DNA of 51,974 bases from Isachenkonia alkalipeptolytica (GTDB taxonomy: Bacteria; Bacillota; Clostridia; Peptostreptococcales; T1SED10-28). The translations under genes were made by a program, and so were the position numbers. Position 1 is the first letter of the stretch, and the number at the start of each line of letters is the position of its first letter. Location: the NCBI RefSeq assembly GCF_009910325.1, contig NZ_SUMG01000017.1:1-51974 (forward strand), given 5' to 3'. This document shows, piece after piece, positions 33,198 through 43,198 of the stretch. The notes under the pieces are model-generated. The model made no database searches, was not told the origin of the DNA, and was given only the letters and a program-made list of their open reading frames with translations.

Positions 33198-35474
33198 TTA
33201 AATAATACTATAGGGATTAAAATCGATACTTAAGTTTACCTCATCGGGAACAAATTGTTTTCTTTTATTAATACAAACATATTTGAGAACTTTTTTCAAT
33301 AGCTGTTTGTCAATATTAATGTTTTTCAGTAAAATTCTGTAACGGTAGTTTTTATTAATCTTTGTAATTACCGAGGGGTTCGGCCCTAAAATACACTCTT
33401 CCAAACAATCACTATGCCCTTCATTTTTCAGTATATATCGAATGCCTTTGGAAATTTTTATCGCGGTGTTATACACCTTGTCTTCATCCTCCCCCATAAG
33501 ATTTACCAAATAAAGAGCCGTAAAGGGAGGATATTCAAAGGCTTCCCGAAGGCCGATTTCTCTTTTATAAAAACCGACATAATCCTGCTTTATAGCCTCC
33601 TCAATGCTATAGTGTTCCGGTTTATAGGTTTGAAGGACTACGGAGCCTAAGTCCTCTCCCCGTCCCGCGCGGCCCGCCACTTGGGTCAGTAGCTGAAAAG
33701 TCCGCTCTGAAGCCCGAAAGTCCGGAAGATTTAAAATGGAGTCCGCGGCGATTATTCCCACTAAGGTCACTCCCGGGAAATCCAGTCCCTTGGAAATCAT
33801 CTGGGTTCCGATCAGGATATCCGCCTCACGATTCTTAAAAGCATTTAATACCTTTTCGTGGGCCCCTTTTTCCGTGGTGGTATCCACATCCATTCGAAGA
33901 ATTCGCGCCTGGGGAAATAGGTTTTCGATATTTTTTTCCAGCTTTTGAGTGCCGTATCCGAAATGTTTAATGGTTGTGCTGCCACAGTCGGGACACTCCG
34001 TAATAGGCTTTTTCTTTTTTCCGCAGTAATGGCAGATAAGTTCATCGGAAGGCAGATGGTAGGTCATGGTAATATCACAGTCTTGGCATTTCTCCACGTA
34101 TCCGCATTTCTTACAGGAAAGAAAAGTTGAAAACCCCCGACGATTTAAAAATAGTATAGTTTGTCCCCGGTTTTTTAAGTTTTCTTCGATCTGACTTTTT
34201 AAACTTCCCGAGATCATGCTTAAATTCCCTACATCCAGTTCCTCCCGCATATCCACCATTTCCACCTGGGGAAGCTGATGCTTCGTTACCCGCCGGTCCA
34301 AAGATATTAATTCGTATATCCCCTTTTCCCCCCGGTAATAACTCTCCACGGAGGGGGTGGCAGAGCCCAGTATAACTTGAGCCCCTTCTTTTTCACTGCG
34401 GTACTTGGCAATCTCTATGGCATGGTATTTTGGATTTTGCTCGGATTTATAAGTATATTCGTGTTCCTCATCCACCACAATCATCCCCAGGTTTTCAAGA
34501 TTGGCAAAAATTGCGGAACGGGCACCGATTACGATTTTCGCTTTCCCCTGTTGAATTTTTTCCCATTCATGGTAGCGCTCCTTTAAGGTCAGGGAGCTAT
34601 GAATAAGGGCGATGGCTTCCCCGAACCTGGCGGTAAACCGTTCCATGGTTTGAGGGGTCAGAGAAATTTCCGGCACCAGAACGATGGCGGTTTTCCCCAT
34701 CTCCAAGGCTTTTTCTATCAGTCCTAGGTAAAGTTCCGTCTTTCCGCTTCCCGTAACGCCATGAAGCAGGTAAGTCTTCCCCTTTACTCCATTTTGCTGA
34801 GTTTGCTGAAAACCCTCTTTCATGGTTTCCAAGGCCTTCTTTTGTTCCGTGGTTAAGGGCACCCTGGGAGGATTGGACGGAGATTTCATACTTAAGAGCT
34901 TAGAGGCCTTTTCTTTTTCTATGACCTCAAGGATCCCCTTCTTTTCCAAAGCATTAACTGCATTTTTGTATAGGCTTTTAATGCCCGGCAGGGATTTTAG
35001 TAATAGTTCCTCTTCCTCTAGGAAATACTGTAGAATCTCTCTTTGCCGTTTGGCGTTGTTTGGCGTTTTCTCCAGTTGGCTTTCCAGTTTTTCCGAGGAG
35101 ATTTTTCTTCTTACATAAACATCCTTTTTCTCCTTGATGTTTCCATAGGCTTTCGGAGGCGCCACGGCGGAAATTGCCTCCATATAGGTACATAAATAAG
35201 TTTTTTTCATCCAAAGAATCATGTCAATTTGCAACTCAGACAAGGGTGGTACGTTTTGTACCACCCCTTGAAGATTTTTTATGGTATACCGGGGTTTTTC
35301 AATATCCTTAACTCCAAGGACATACCCCTCCATTTTCTTATGACCCTTTCCGAAGGTCACCTGCACTCGGCTTCCCACTTTCACTGCTTCCCTTAACTCC
35401 CCGGGGATTTTATAGTCGAAGGGTCGGTCGGTGTGATGGGAATTTTGATCGATTATGACCTTGGCAACCTCCAT
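33198..35474 (-). CDS. priA: Primosomal helicase PriA
   Basis: PriA reloads the replisome at stalled forks. The 758-residue protein has an N-terminal DNA-binding domain, Walker A GVTGSGKTELY, DEEH, and a zinc region of eight Cys (CKKCGYVEKCQDC, then CHYCGKK and CPDCGS) between helicase lobes, then the AGRAGRG helicase motif. It lies 39 bases after coaBC and 132 bases before def; those 132 bases have no gene that I can support. Confidence 0.97.
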   Translation of the reverse strand: MEVAKVIIDQNSHHTDRPFDYKIPGELREAVKVGSRVQVTFGKGHKKMEGYVLGVKDIEKPRYTIKNLQGVVQNVPPLSELQIDMILWMKKTYLCTYMEAISAVAPPKAYGNIKEKKDVYVRRKISSEKLESQLEKTPNNAKRQREILQYFLEEEELLLKSLPGIKSLYKNAVNALEKKGILEVIEKEKASKLLSMKSPSNPPRVPLTTEQKKALETMKEGFQQTQQNGVKGKTYLLHGVTGSGKTELYLGLIEKALEMGKTAIVLVPEISLTPQTMERFTARFGEAIALIHSSLTLKERYHEWEKIQQGKAKIVIGARSAIFANLENLGMIVVDEEHEYTYKSEQNPKYHAIEIAKYRSEKEGAQVILGSATPSVESYYRGEKGIYELISLDRRVTKHQLPQVEMVDMREELDVGNLSMISGSLKSQIEENLKNRGQTILFLNRRGFSTFLSCKKCGYVEKCQDCDITMTYHLPSDELICHYCGKKKKPITECPDCGSTTIKHFGYGTQKLEKNIENLFPQARILRMDVDTTTEKGAHEKVLNAFKNREADILIGTQMISKGLDFPGVTLVGIIAADSILNLPDFRASERTFQLLTQVAGRAGRGEDLGSVVLQTYKPEHYSIEEAIKQDYVGFYKREIGLREAFEYPPFTALYLVNLMGEDEDKVYNTAIKISKGIRYILKNEGHSDCLEECILGPNPSVITKINKNYRYRILLKNINIDKQLLKKVLKYVCINKRKQFVPDEVNLSIDFNPYSII

Positions 35475-35513
35475 AAAACCCCTCCTTTTGCAATCAATTT
35501 TAACAGTAATACT

Positions 35514-36743
35514 TTAGCTGTTTTCAGACTTTTTCTTCAGCAGTACCTTATCCAGTATTTCATGGGCGATGGCGGACTTTTCCACTTTTTCGGTTTTACT
35601 GTGATCTCCGTTTTTATCAATAAAATGGACAATGTTGGTATGATGAGCAAAACCTGCCCCTTCCTCGGTTACATCATTGGCCACAATAAAGTCCAGGTTT
35701 TTCTTTTGGATTTTTTCTTCTCCATGTTCCTTTATTTTTTCCGTCTCCGCAGCAAAACCCACATGGATTTTCCCCGGACCTTTTATTTTTCCCATTTCAA
35801 AGAGGATATCGGGATTTCGCACCAAGGTGAGTTGGATTTCTTCCTTCCGGGAATCTTTTTTTACCTTTTGCCCCTCCCGGGTTTTCGGTCGGTAATCGGA
35901 TACCGCCGCGGACTTGATTAACACATCACACCAGGGATAAGACTCCTGAACGGCTTCAAACATCTCTTCCGCGCTTTCAACTAAAACCGTGTCTGCCCCT
36001 TCCGGCGCCTCTAAACCGCTGGGCCCCGAAATCAGTTTCACTTCCCCGCCCCGCTTTATAATGGCTTTGGCAATTTCATAGCCCATTTTCCCCGTGGAGT
36101 GGTTGCTTAAAAAACGTACCGGATCAATAATCTCCCGGGTAGGGCCGGCGGTTACGAGAAACTTGATTCCTTCTAAATCCTTATTTTCCCTTTGCAACTC
36201 TTTGTCGTAGATTCTTTCCAGTTCCTCCAGGATTATGGAGACTTCCTGCAACTTTCCCTGCCCTTCGTCTCCACAAGCCAGCATCCCCCCCTTAGGGGGA
36301 ATAATATGATATCCCCGTTTCAGCAGGGTCTTCATGTTTTCTTGAACCCCAGGGTTTTCAAACATTTTCGTATTCATAGCCGGAGCAAATACTACAGGTT
36401 TGTCGGAGGCCATAATCGTAGTGGAAAGCATATCATCCGCAATCCCTGTGGCCACCTTCCCGATCAGATTGGCAGTGGCTGGTGCCACCAGCAATATATC
36501 CGATTTTTGAGCTAGAGAAATATGTTCCATATCCCAGTATTTAGGTGTTTCAAACATATTCACCACCACGGCGTTCCCGGTTAAGGACTGAAACGTGTAG
36601 GGGGTGATAAATTCCGTGGCGGAACGGGTCATAATAACATCAATGTTCGCACCGATTTTTTTCAGACCGCTAATTATTTCACAGGCCTTATAGGCTGCAA
36701 TGCCCCCGGTTACGCCTAGTACTACATTCTTTCCCTTTAACAT
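35514..36743 (-). CDS. coaBC: Bifunctional phosphopantothenoylcysteine decarboxylase/synthetase CoaBC
   Basis: CoaBC adds Cys to phosphopantothenate (CoaB) and decarboxylates the product (CoaC), steps 2 and 3 of CoA synthesis. The 409-residue fusion has the FMN domain first (VTGGIAAYKACEI, APAMNTKMF, GGMLACGDEGQGKL with the active Cys) and the synthetase domain after about residue 185 (TAGPTREIIDPVRFLSN, KSAAVSDYRP). ATG 36741-36743 follows AGAGGTG; an upstream start at 36809 would run into rpoZ. The next step, coaD, is encoded 18 kb away in this window. Confidence 0.96.
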   Translation of the reverse strand: MLKGKNVVLGVTGGIAAYKACEIISGLKKIGANIDVIMTRSATEFITPYTFQSLTGNAVVVNMFETPKYWDMEHISLAQKSDILLVAPATANLIGKVATGIADDMLSTTIMASDKPVVFAPAMNTKMFENPGVQENMKTLLKRGYHIIPPKGGMLACGDEGQGKLQEVSIILEELERIYDKELQRENKDLEGIKFLVTAGPTREIIDPVRFLSNHSTGKMGYEIAKAIIKRGGEVKLISGPSGLEAPEGADTVLVESAEEMFEAVQESYPWCDVLIKSAAVSDYRPKTREGQKVKKDSRKEEIQLTLVRNPDILFEMGKIKGPGKIHVGFAAETEKIKEHGEEKIQKKNLDFIVANDVTEEGAGFAHHTNIVHFIDKNGDHSKTEKVEKSAIAHEILDKVLLKKKSENS

Positions 36744-36753
36744 CGAATCACCT

Positions 36754-36954
36754 CTATTCTTTGATTCTTGTATAGGTAATTTTGCCTTCGTAAATCTCCT
36801 GGGTTGCAATGGACACCGCTTTATTGGAATTCGGCATGTCCACTGTGGGAATGGCTCCTAAATTGATTTCTCTTGCTCTTTTTGCCGCTAGGACAATTAA
36901 GGTGTACTTGCTTCCTACAATTTCGACTAAATCATTAACTGATGGGTTTAACAT
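36754..36954 (-). CDS. rpoZ: RNA polymerase omega subunit
   Basis: Omega helps fold and hold the beta-prime subunit. The 66-residue product (MLNPSVNDLVEIVGSKYTLI) has the conserved AAKRAREI segment and the NSNKAVSIATQEI region. ATG 36952-36954 follows GGAG at 8 bases; a longer reading from 36984 would overlap gmk and contain the ribosome binding site. Between gmk and coaBC, as usual. Confidence 0.95.
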   Translation of the reverse strand: MLNPSVNDLVEIVGSKYTLIVLAAKRAREINLGAIPTVDMPNSNKAVSIATQEIYEGKITYTRIKE

Positions 36955-36967
36955 TAATAACACTCCT

Positions 36968-37573
36968 TTAAATATATTTTTCAATCAGATCCTGATAATT
37001 TCTTTCGGTTTTCAGTTTCTCCGCGGATAGAATGCTTTGCACATCCAGGGTGGCCCGTTCCACATCATCATTGATCACTCCATAATTGTATTCATGGATT
37101 TTCTGAATTTCTTCCTTTGCCGCCTCTAATCGCTTCTTAATATCCTCTTCGCTTTCCGTACCTCTATTCATAATTCGTCTTTTCAAATCTTCGATCCTGG
37201 GAGGTAGAATGAAAATAAATACCCCTTCCGGGAATTTTTCCTTTACCTTCAAGGCTCCCTCTGTATCGATTTCCAAAAGCACATCTTTTCCTCGTTGAAG
37301 CTGCTCCATCACATTTTCCTTCGGAGTTCCATAATAGTTGTCATAAACCTTAGCGTATTCCAGGAATTGATCCTGCTCTAAGCGCTCTTTAAACTCCTCC
37401 ATAGTAAGAAAATAATAATTTTCCCCATGGACTTCCCCCATCCTGGGAGCCCTTGTGGTGGCAGAAACCGATACATGAATGCTTGGATCTTTTTCCAGTA
37501 AAGCTTTACAAATCGTTCCTTTCCCTGCTCCCGAAGGGCCGGATATTACTATTAACAGTCCGCTGTTTTCCAT
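36968..37573 (-). CDS. gmk: Guanylate kinase
   Basis: Gmk phosphorylates GMP/dGMP to GDP/dGDP. The 201-residue protein has the P-loop ISGPSGAGKGT near residue 10, the GMP-binding VSATTRAPRMGE and NYYGTPKE, and the LEIDTEGA motif. Length is normal. It lies in the conserved yicC-remA-gmk-rpoZ-coaBC-priA order. Confidence 0.97.
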   Translation of the reverse strand: MENSGLLIVISGPSGAGKGTICKALLEKDPSIHVSVSATTRAPRMGEVHGENYYFLTMEEFKERLEQDQFLEYAKVYDNYYGTPKENVMEQLQRGKDVLLEIDTEGALKVKEKFPEGVFIFILPPRIEDLKRRIMNRGTESEEDIKKRLEAAKEEIQKIHEYNYGVINDDVERATLDVQSILSAEKLKTERNYQDLIEKYI

Positions 37574-37626
37574 ACCATCCCTCTTTCTGATTATTTCTTA
37601 AGCCTATTTTGAGAATCTTGGTTATC

Positions 37627-37923
37627 TTAGTCTTCCTCTTGCTCTATATCTATTTCCACCGGAATTTCCTGTTCTTCCTTTTCCCGGTTCTCTAAGCGCT
37701 GAGCCACGGTCTCCGGTTGAATCGCTGATAGTATTATATGTTCACTGTCAGTGACAATCACGGCCCGGGTACGCCTTCCATAGGTGGCGTCCACCAGCAT
37801 GCTTCTTTCTCGGGCCTCCTGAATCATCCGTTTGATCGGTGCCGACTCGGGACTGACAATGGCAACGATTCTGTTCACCGCCACAATATTTCCGAATCCG
37901 ATATTTATTAATCCGCCGCTCAT
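37627..37923 (-). CDS. remA: RemA/DUF370 DNA-binding regulator family
   Basis: RemA proteins are DNA-binding activators of biofilm matrix genes in Bacillus. The 98-residue product has the core [39 protein letters not shown] and [14 protein letters not shown]. It has an acidic C-terminal tail (about 76-98, rich in Glu) beyond the usual end near residue 85. Its place between yicC and gmk matches Bacillus. A matrix role here is not shown. Confidence 0.92.
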   Translation of the reverse strand: MSGGLINIGFGNIVAVNRIVAIVSPESAPIKRMIQEARERSMLVDATYGRRTRAVIVTDSEHIILSAIQPETVAQRLENREKEEQEIPVEIDIEQEED

Positions 37924-38013
37924 ACTTTTCCTCCTTTATGGTTAATCTTTTATGGATTGCTGTTTGTTCGGTAACTATATCCTTCCCTGAAAGGATTGCC
38001 GGTCCTATAGGGA

Positions 38014-38895
38014 TTATTCGATATTTTGAACCTGCTCCCGCATTTTTTCCAAGGCGCTTTTTACCTGGACGACTTCCCTGGATATTTCCATGCTGTGAGA
38101 CTTTGAGGCGATGGTGTTGATTTCCCGGTTCATCTCCTGGAGAATAAAATCCAGCTTTCTTCCCATGGGTTCCCGGAGGCTTAGGGTTTTATGAAACTCT
38201 TCTCCATGACTTTTCAGCCGTACCACCTCTTCGTTGATATTACTTTTATCTGCAAAGAACACCACTTCTCCCTGAATTCGTTCTTCATCAATGTCTATTT
38301 GGTTTTGTACCAGCTCTCCGATGCGCTCCATCAACTTCTCCCGGTACTGCTCCACCTGGGTGGGGGCAAGATTTTCAATGATCTCTAGGGATGCCTTCAC
38401 CTCTTCTAGCCGGTGGGCCAAGTCCTGTTCTGTTTTTTCCCCCTCATTTTTACGCATGGCGGAAAGATGACTCAGACCCTGGGTCAGAGCACTATGAATC
38501 CCCTCTTCAATCACCTTTTCCTCCTCTTCCCCGGTTTCAAGGGAAAGAACCTCGGGCATTCGTCCGATGGCCAGGGTGTTTACGTCATCGGTAATGGAGA
38601 GGTGCTCTCCAATGGCTTTGAGGCCTTCATAGTATCCCTTGGCCAGTTCCAAATCCACCTTCACTTCCCCCTTGGAGCTTTCTAAGGTTTCATAATTTAC
38701 AAATACATCCACTTTTCCTCTTCGCACTTGTTCTTTAATCAATTTTCGCATGGGTTCTTCGAAGTTTAAAAATTGTTTAGGCATACGGATGTTCATATCC
38801 AGATAACGATGATTAACAGATTTTACCTCAATGGAAAAGGTTTTATTCCCAACCCGGGCTTCTCCCCTTCCAAAACCGGTCATACTGATTAACAT
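38014..38895 (-). CDS. YicC/YloC family endoribonuclease
   Basis: YicC proteins are metal-dependent RNases; the physiological targets are little known. The 293-residue product begins MLISMTGFGRGEARVG, has VNHRYLDMNIRMP, and ends with the DUF1732 C-terminal domain containing GRKLDFILQEMNREINTIASK. It is the standard neighbour of remA and gmk. 20 bases separate it from dapF. Confidence 0.94.
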   Translation of the reverse strand: MLISMTGFGRGEARVGNKTFSIEVKSVNHRYLDMNIRMPKQFLNFEEPMRKLIKEQVRRGKVDVFVNYETLESSKGEVKVDLELAKGYYEGLKAIGEHLSITDDVNTLAIGRMPEVLSLETGEEEEKVIEEGIHSALTQGLSHLSAMRKNEGEKTEQDLAHRLEEVKASLEIIENLAPTQVEQYREKLMERIGELVQNQIDIDEERIQGEVVFFADKSNINEEVVRLKSHGEEFHKTLSLREPMGRKLDFILQEMNREINTIASKSHSMEISREVVQVKSALEKMREQVQNIE

Positions 38896-38915
38896 AGGGT
38901 AACCTCCTATTTTCT

Positions 38916-39725
38916 CTATTTTAGTTCATAGGTGCCTTCACAAATGGTTTCCGCAGGCCCTTCCATGGTTATCCTCTTTTCTCGTTCCAAAATTTCAATT
39001 TCCAAGGTCCCTCCCGGCGAGTGGGCCTTAACCTTCCTTGAAAGTTTTCCCAGCAGGTTTCCCAGAACCACCACGGCGGTCATACCGGTCCCGCAACCCA
39101 GGGTATAGCCACAGCCTCTTTCCCAGGTTATGATTTCCACATTTTCCCCGTCAAGAACCTTAGCAAAATTCACATTGATACCTTCCGAAAACAGGGGATG
39201 GGATTCCACCGCCGGCCCTAAACTCTTGAGCCGTTCCTCGGAAAGGCGTTTTTCAAAGATCACCCCGTGGGGAACCCCCAGGATAAGGCTTCCCAGTTCC
39301 AAGGTTTCCCCTTGTACTTCCAGGATTTTCGATAGAAAATCCAGTTGATACCAACCCATCTCCACCTTGATTTTTTCTGCCCGGCCCCGGGGATCCACCT
39401 CGGTAATCTCCACGGGTTTTATACCATCCAGGGTTTCCACGGTAAAACGCCGCCCTTTTACTTCTTTGTTGTCGAAAACATATTTCGAAAAGGAACGGAG
39501 ACCGTTGCCGCACATATTAGCCAGGGACCCGTCATTGTTATAATATACCATCTTCACATCGGCTTTCAGGCTTTTTTCCACCGCCATAAAGCCGTCGGCC
39601 CCCACGCCGAAACGACGGTTGCAAATACTCTTTGCCCCCCGGGAATAATCCCCGGGTTCTAATTGATCCTTAGTGATAATAAAGTCGTTGCCGATTCCAT
39701 GGATTTTTATAAAATCGATTTTCAT
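38916..39725 (-). CDS. dapF: Diaminopimelate epimerase
   Basis: DapF converts LL- to meso-diaminopimelate for lysine and peptidoglycan. The 269-residue protein has the two catalytic Cys, Cys72 in ANMCGNGLR and Cys211 in GCGTG. An extra Cys (205) precedes the second one in ERGCGYTLGCGTG, a position usually not Cys in the family (by recollection). The ATG lies 47 bases before a promoter; it leads the dapF-yicC-remA-gmk run. Confidence 0.95.
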   Translation of the reverse strand: MKIDFIKIHGIGNDFIITKDQLEPGDYSRGAKSICNRRFGVGADGFMAVEKSLKADVKMVYYNNDGSLANMCGNGLRSFSKYVFDNKEVKGRRFTVETLDGIKPVEITEVDPRGRAEKIKVEMGWYQLDFLSKILEVQGETLELGSLILGVPHGVIFEKRLSEERLKSLGPAVESHPLFSEGINVNFAKVLDGENVEIITWERGCGYTLGCGTGMTAVVVLGNLLGKLSRKVKAHSPGGTLEIEILEREKRITMEGPAETICEGTYELK

Positions 39726-39771
39726 GATTTTCCTCTCATTTTCTTGTTTTATTTACAATAAGCTTGCCCTC

Positions 39772-39780
39772 ATTATAACA
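39772..39780 (-). promoter_or_regulatory. Extended -10 promoter of dapF
   Basis: On the minus strand TATAAT is preceded by TGT, an extended -10. The -35 region is weak. It lies 47 bases ahead of the dapF start and diverges from the rqcH promoter. Confidence 0.6.
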
Positions 39781-39848
39781 AATCTTTTCTTTTTTAACCA
39801 CTGATCTTTTGTTTTTCATCCTCTACCGAGAAAGATTCTTTCAGGTTT

Positions 39849-39877
39849 TTGCCTTGCCCTACGTTTTATGCTATATT
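39849..39877 (+). promoter_or_regulatory. Promoter of rqcH
   Basis: TTGCCT (-35) and TATATT (-10, preceded by TGC) are 17 bases apart, about 32 bases before the rqcH start. Confidence 0.65.
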
Positions 39878-39909
39878 TAAGCAATAAGTAAATGAAGGAG
39901 GAAAAAGTT

Positions 39910-41676
39910 ATGGCCCTCGACGGCACACTGCTTTATAGTTTGAAAAACGAACTGGAAAACCTGCTGATTGACGGAAAAGTGGACAAAATTCACCAGCCGG
40001 AAAAAGATGAAATCCATCTGTTGATCCGCAGTCAAAAGACCAATTACCGATTGCTCCTATCCGCCCACAGCAATTACCCTAGGGTGCATCTTACAAGGAT
40101 AAACAAAACCAATCCTAAAAAAGCCCCCGACTTTTGTATGCTCCTTCGAAAAACCCTGCAAAACGGAAGAATCCGAAGCATAGAGCAACCCTATTTTGAC
40201 CGGGTGTTAAAGATCACCATCGATTCCTATGATGAATTGAATATTCTGCAGCCGAAGGAACTGATCATCGAAATGATGGGCAAACACAGTAATATTTTAT
40301 TAGTCAACGGGGAAAACGGAAAAATCATTGACAGCATTAAACGGGTGGGCATGGAAGTCAGCAGCCTTCGCCAGGTACTGCCGGGAATTTCCTATGAACA
40401 CCCGCCCCTGGATAAAACCTCCCCCTTTGACATCGATTCCCTAAGGACCTTCAAGGAGGTTATATCCTCCCCTTCCACGGAGACTTTAATCAAGGGGCTC
40501 TTTGGAAACATCATCGGATTTTCCCCTCTGATCTCCAGAGAACTTATTGAACGGGCAGGTCTTGATGAAGACCTTCCTCTCCATTCCCTAAAGGATGAAA
40601 ACTTTTACGACCTGTATCAGGAATACAAAAAGCTTCTGGACAGTCTCAAAAAACATGAGGTTTCTCCGGCGGTTTATCTGGAAAAGGATAAACCCAAAGC
40701 CTTTGGTATCTATCCCTTAACCCATCTGTCGGTCTATGAAAAAAAATCCTTTGATCGGATCAGCGAGGTTTTAGAATACTACTATTACACCAAGGACCAC
40801 CGGGAACGGTTAAAACAAAAATCCCAGGATTTACGGAAAACCGTAAGTCAACGCCTTCAGCGTCTCGTCAATAAATACGGGAAATTGGAAAAGGATTACA
40901 AGACCGCGGAAAATGCGGAGGAACATAAACTCAAAGGAGATTTGGTTACCGCTAATCTGCACCGGATGAAAAAAGGGGATAAGAAAATCGAAGTGCAAAA
41001 CTTCTATGACCCGGAGCAAAAAACCGTGACCATCCCCTTAAATGTCCGGATGAGTCCCTCGGAAAATGCCCAGAAGTTTTATAAAAAATACAACAAGGCA
41101 AAAAATGCCCTGATCGAAATTCGAAAACAAAAGATTCAGACCAAAAGAGAAATCGAATATTTACGGGGAGTGCTCTCAAGTATTGATCATGCCCAGGATT
41201 TATCGGACATTGAAGAAATCCGGGAGGAACTGGAGGAGCAAAAGATTTTAAAAGCCAAGAAAAAAACGAAGAAGAAAAAATCCTCCCCGGCAAACCCCCT
41301 TGCCTTTGAAACCTCCGACGGCTTAAAAGTTTTGGTGGGGAAAAATAACAAACAAAACGAGAAAATCACCTTTAAAATTGCAGGAAAAGAGGATCTCTGG
41401 TTCCACGTTAAGGACCAACCGGGCTCCCACACCGTCCTGCTGTCGGAGGGCAAAGAACCTTCCGAAGAAAGTATTCTGGAAGCCGCAACCCTGGCGGCTT
41501 ACTACAGCAAAGGGCAAAATGCCACGAAGGTCTCCGTAGACTACACCCGGCGAAAACACGTGAAAAGCCCAAAGGGTTCAAAACCGGGCATGGTTATTTA
41601 TGAAAACTTTTCCACGATATTAGTGGACGCCCTGGAAGAAAATATCAAGACCATAAAAAAAGTGGCCCACCCTTAA
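39910..41676 (+). CDS. rqcH: Rqc2/NEMF homolog RqcH (NFACT protein)
   Basis: RqcH binds stalled 50S subunits and adds Ala tails to trapped peptides, marking them for degradation. It is also annotated as a fibronectin-binding protein. The 588-residue protein has NFACT-N (1-180) with FDR (96-98, the key DR pair) and EMMGKHSN (121-128), two coiled-coil arms (about 290-440) and the C-terminal NFACT-R domain with DLWFHVKDQPGSHTVL. I chose ATG 39910-39912 behind AGGAGG; an upstream ATG at 39892 contains the site itself. RqcP was not seen here, but YlmH lies nearby. Confidence 0.95.
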   Translation: MALDGTLLYSLKNELENLLIDGKVDKIHQPEKDEIHLLIRSQKTNYRLLLSAHSNYPRVHLTRINKTNPKKAPDFCMLLRKTLQNGRIRSIEQPYFDRVLKITIDSYDELNILQPKELIIEMMGKHSNILLVNGENGKIIDSIKRVGMEVSSLRQVLPGISYEHPPLDKTSPFDIDSLRTFKEVISSPSTETLIKGLFGNIIGFSPLISRELIERAGLDEDLPLHSLKDENFYDLYQEYKKLLDSLKKHEVSPAVYLEKDKPKAFGIYPLTHLSVYEKKSFDRISEVLEYYYYTKDHRERLKQKSQDLRKTVSQRLQRLVNKYGKLEKDYKTAENAEEHKLKGDLVTANLHRMKKGDKKIEVQNFYDPEQKTVTIPLNVRMSPSENAQKFYKKYNKAKNALIEIRKQKIQTKREIEYLRGVLSSIDHAQDLSDIEEIREELEEQKILKAKKKTKKKKSSPANPLAFETSDGLKVLVGKNNKQNEKITFKIAGKEDLWFHVKDQPGSHTVLLSEGKEPSEESILEAATLAAYYSKGQNATKVSVDYTRRKHVKSPKGSKPGMVIYENFSTILVDALEENIKTIKKVAHP

Positions 41677-41693
41677 GGGTGCGGTCACTTTTT
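41655..41693 (+). terminator. Bidirectional terminator at the rqcH stop
   Basis: AAAGTG, GCC and CACCC pair with GGGTG, GGT and CACTTTTT around TTAA, and the rqcH stop codon (41674-41676) lies at the loop. T residues follow on plus, and a run of seven follows on minus, so it also ends pyrR transcription. Confidence 0.8.
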
Positions 41694-41714
41694 CTATCCT
41701 TACTTATTATATTC

Positions 41715-42263
<549 letters not shown>

Positions 42264-43196
42264 TTATTCCTCTTCACGGGTTTTATCCCTTCTCAGGCTT
42301 TCAATCACCTTTTGAAAATCCTCGGGCATGGGGGAATCGAACTCCATTTCCTCCCCGGTTCTTGGGTGAAGGAAGCCTAAGGTTTTAGCATGGAGCATCT
42401 GTCCCTCCAAGGAGAAATGGGCTTTCGTCGGTCCGTAAACCGGATCTCCCACTAAGGCATGACCGATATACTGTAGGTGCACTCGAATTTGATGGGTTCT
42501 TCCCGTTTCCAAACGGGCCTCAAGCAAGGTGTATTTTTCAAATCGTTCCAGAACCGTGATATGGGTTCTGGCAAATCTTCCCTCATCCCGAACCGCCATT
42601 TTCAACGGATTATTCGGGGACCGTCCCATGGGTGCATCGATCACCGCCTGCCCCTCTTCCATTACACCGTGGACCAATAGCCGGTAAACTCTTGTCACCT
42701 TCCGGTCCTTCAATTGATTTTGTAGGCTGCGATGAGCCTGGTCGGTCTTCGCTACCATTAACAGTCCCGAAGTATCTTTATCAATCCGGTGCACAATCCC
42801 CGGGCGAATGACCCCGTTAATGGAAGAGAGCTTTCCCTGACAATGATACAGCAAAGCATTCACCATGGTGCCTTCGTAATTCCCGGCACCGGGGTGGACA
42901 ACCATTCCCTGGGGCTTGTTTACCACTAAAAGATCCCCATCTTCGTAGATTATCTCCAGGGGTATGTTTTCCCCTTTGATTTCCAAGGGTTTCGGTTCCG
43001 GAATTTCAATGCTTACTTCCTCCCCCTCCTTTAGAGGGCTCCGGTTTTTCCCCGGCTCGCCCTTAATCAGGGCCCGTTTTTCTTTAATCAATTTTTGCAG
43101 GTAGCTCCGGCTGTACTCCTCCAAATTTTCCGCTAAGAAGACATCCAGGCGCTTCCCCTCGTCTTCTGCATCAACAATGAATTCATGTCTTTCCAT
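42264..43196 (-). CDS. rluD: RluA-family pseudouridine synthase (RluD-like)
   Basis: These enzymes make pseudouridines in 23S rRNA helix 69 or nearby. The 310-residue protein has an N-terminal S4 domain (about 15-75) and a catalytic domain with HRIDKDTSGLLMVAK (catalytic Asp in RID) and GRTHQIRVH. The precise target is inferred from lspA-linked homologs. It follows lspA by 2 bases. Confidence 0.93.
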   Translation of the reverse strand: MERHEFIVDAEDEGKRLDVFLAENLEEYSRSYLQKLIKEKRALIKGEPGKNRSPLKEGEEVSIEIPEPKPLEIKGENIPLEIIYEDGDLLVVNKPQGMVVHPGAGNYEGTMVNALLYHCQGKLSSINGVIRPGIVHRIDKDTSGLLMVAKTDQAHRSLQNQLKDRKVTRVYRLLVHGVMEEGQAVIDAPMGRSPNNPLKMAVRDEGRFARTHITVLERFEKYTLLEARLETGRTHQIRVHLQYIGHALVGDPVYGPTKAHFSLEGQMLHAKTLGFLHPRTGEEMEFDSPMPEDFQKVIESLRRDKTREEE

Positions 43197-43198
43197 AT

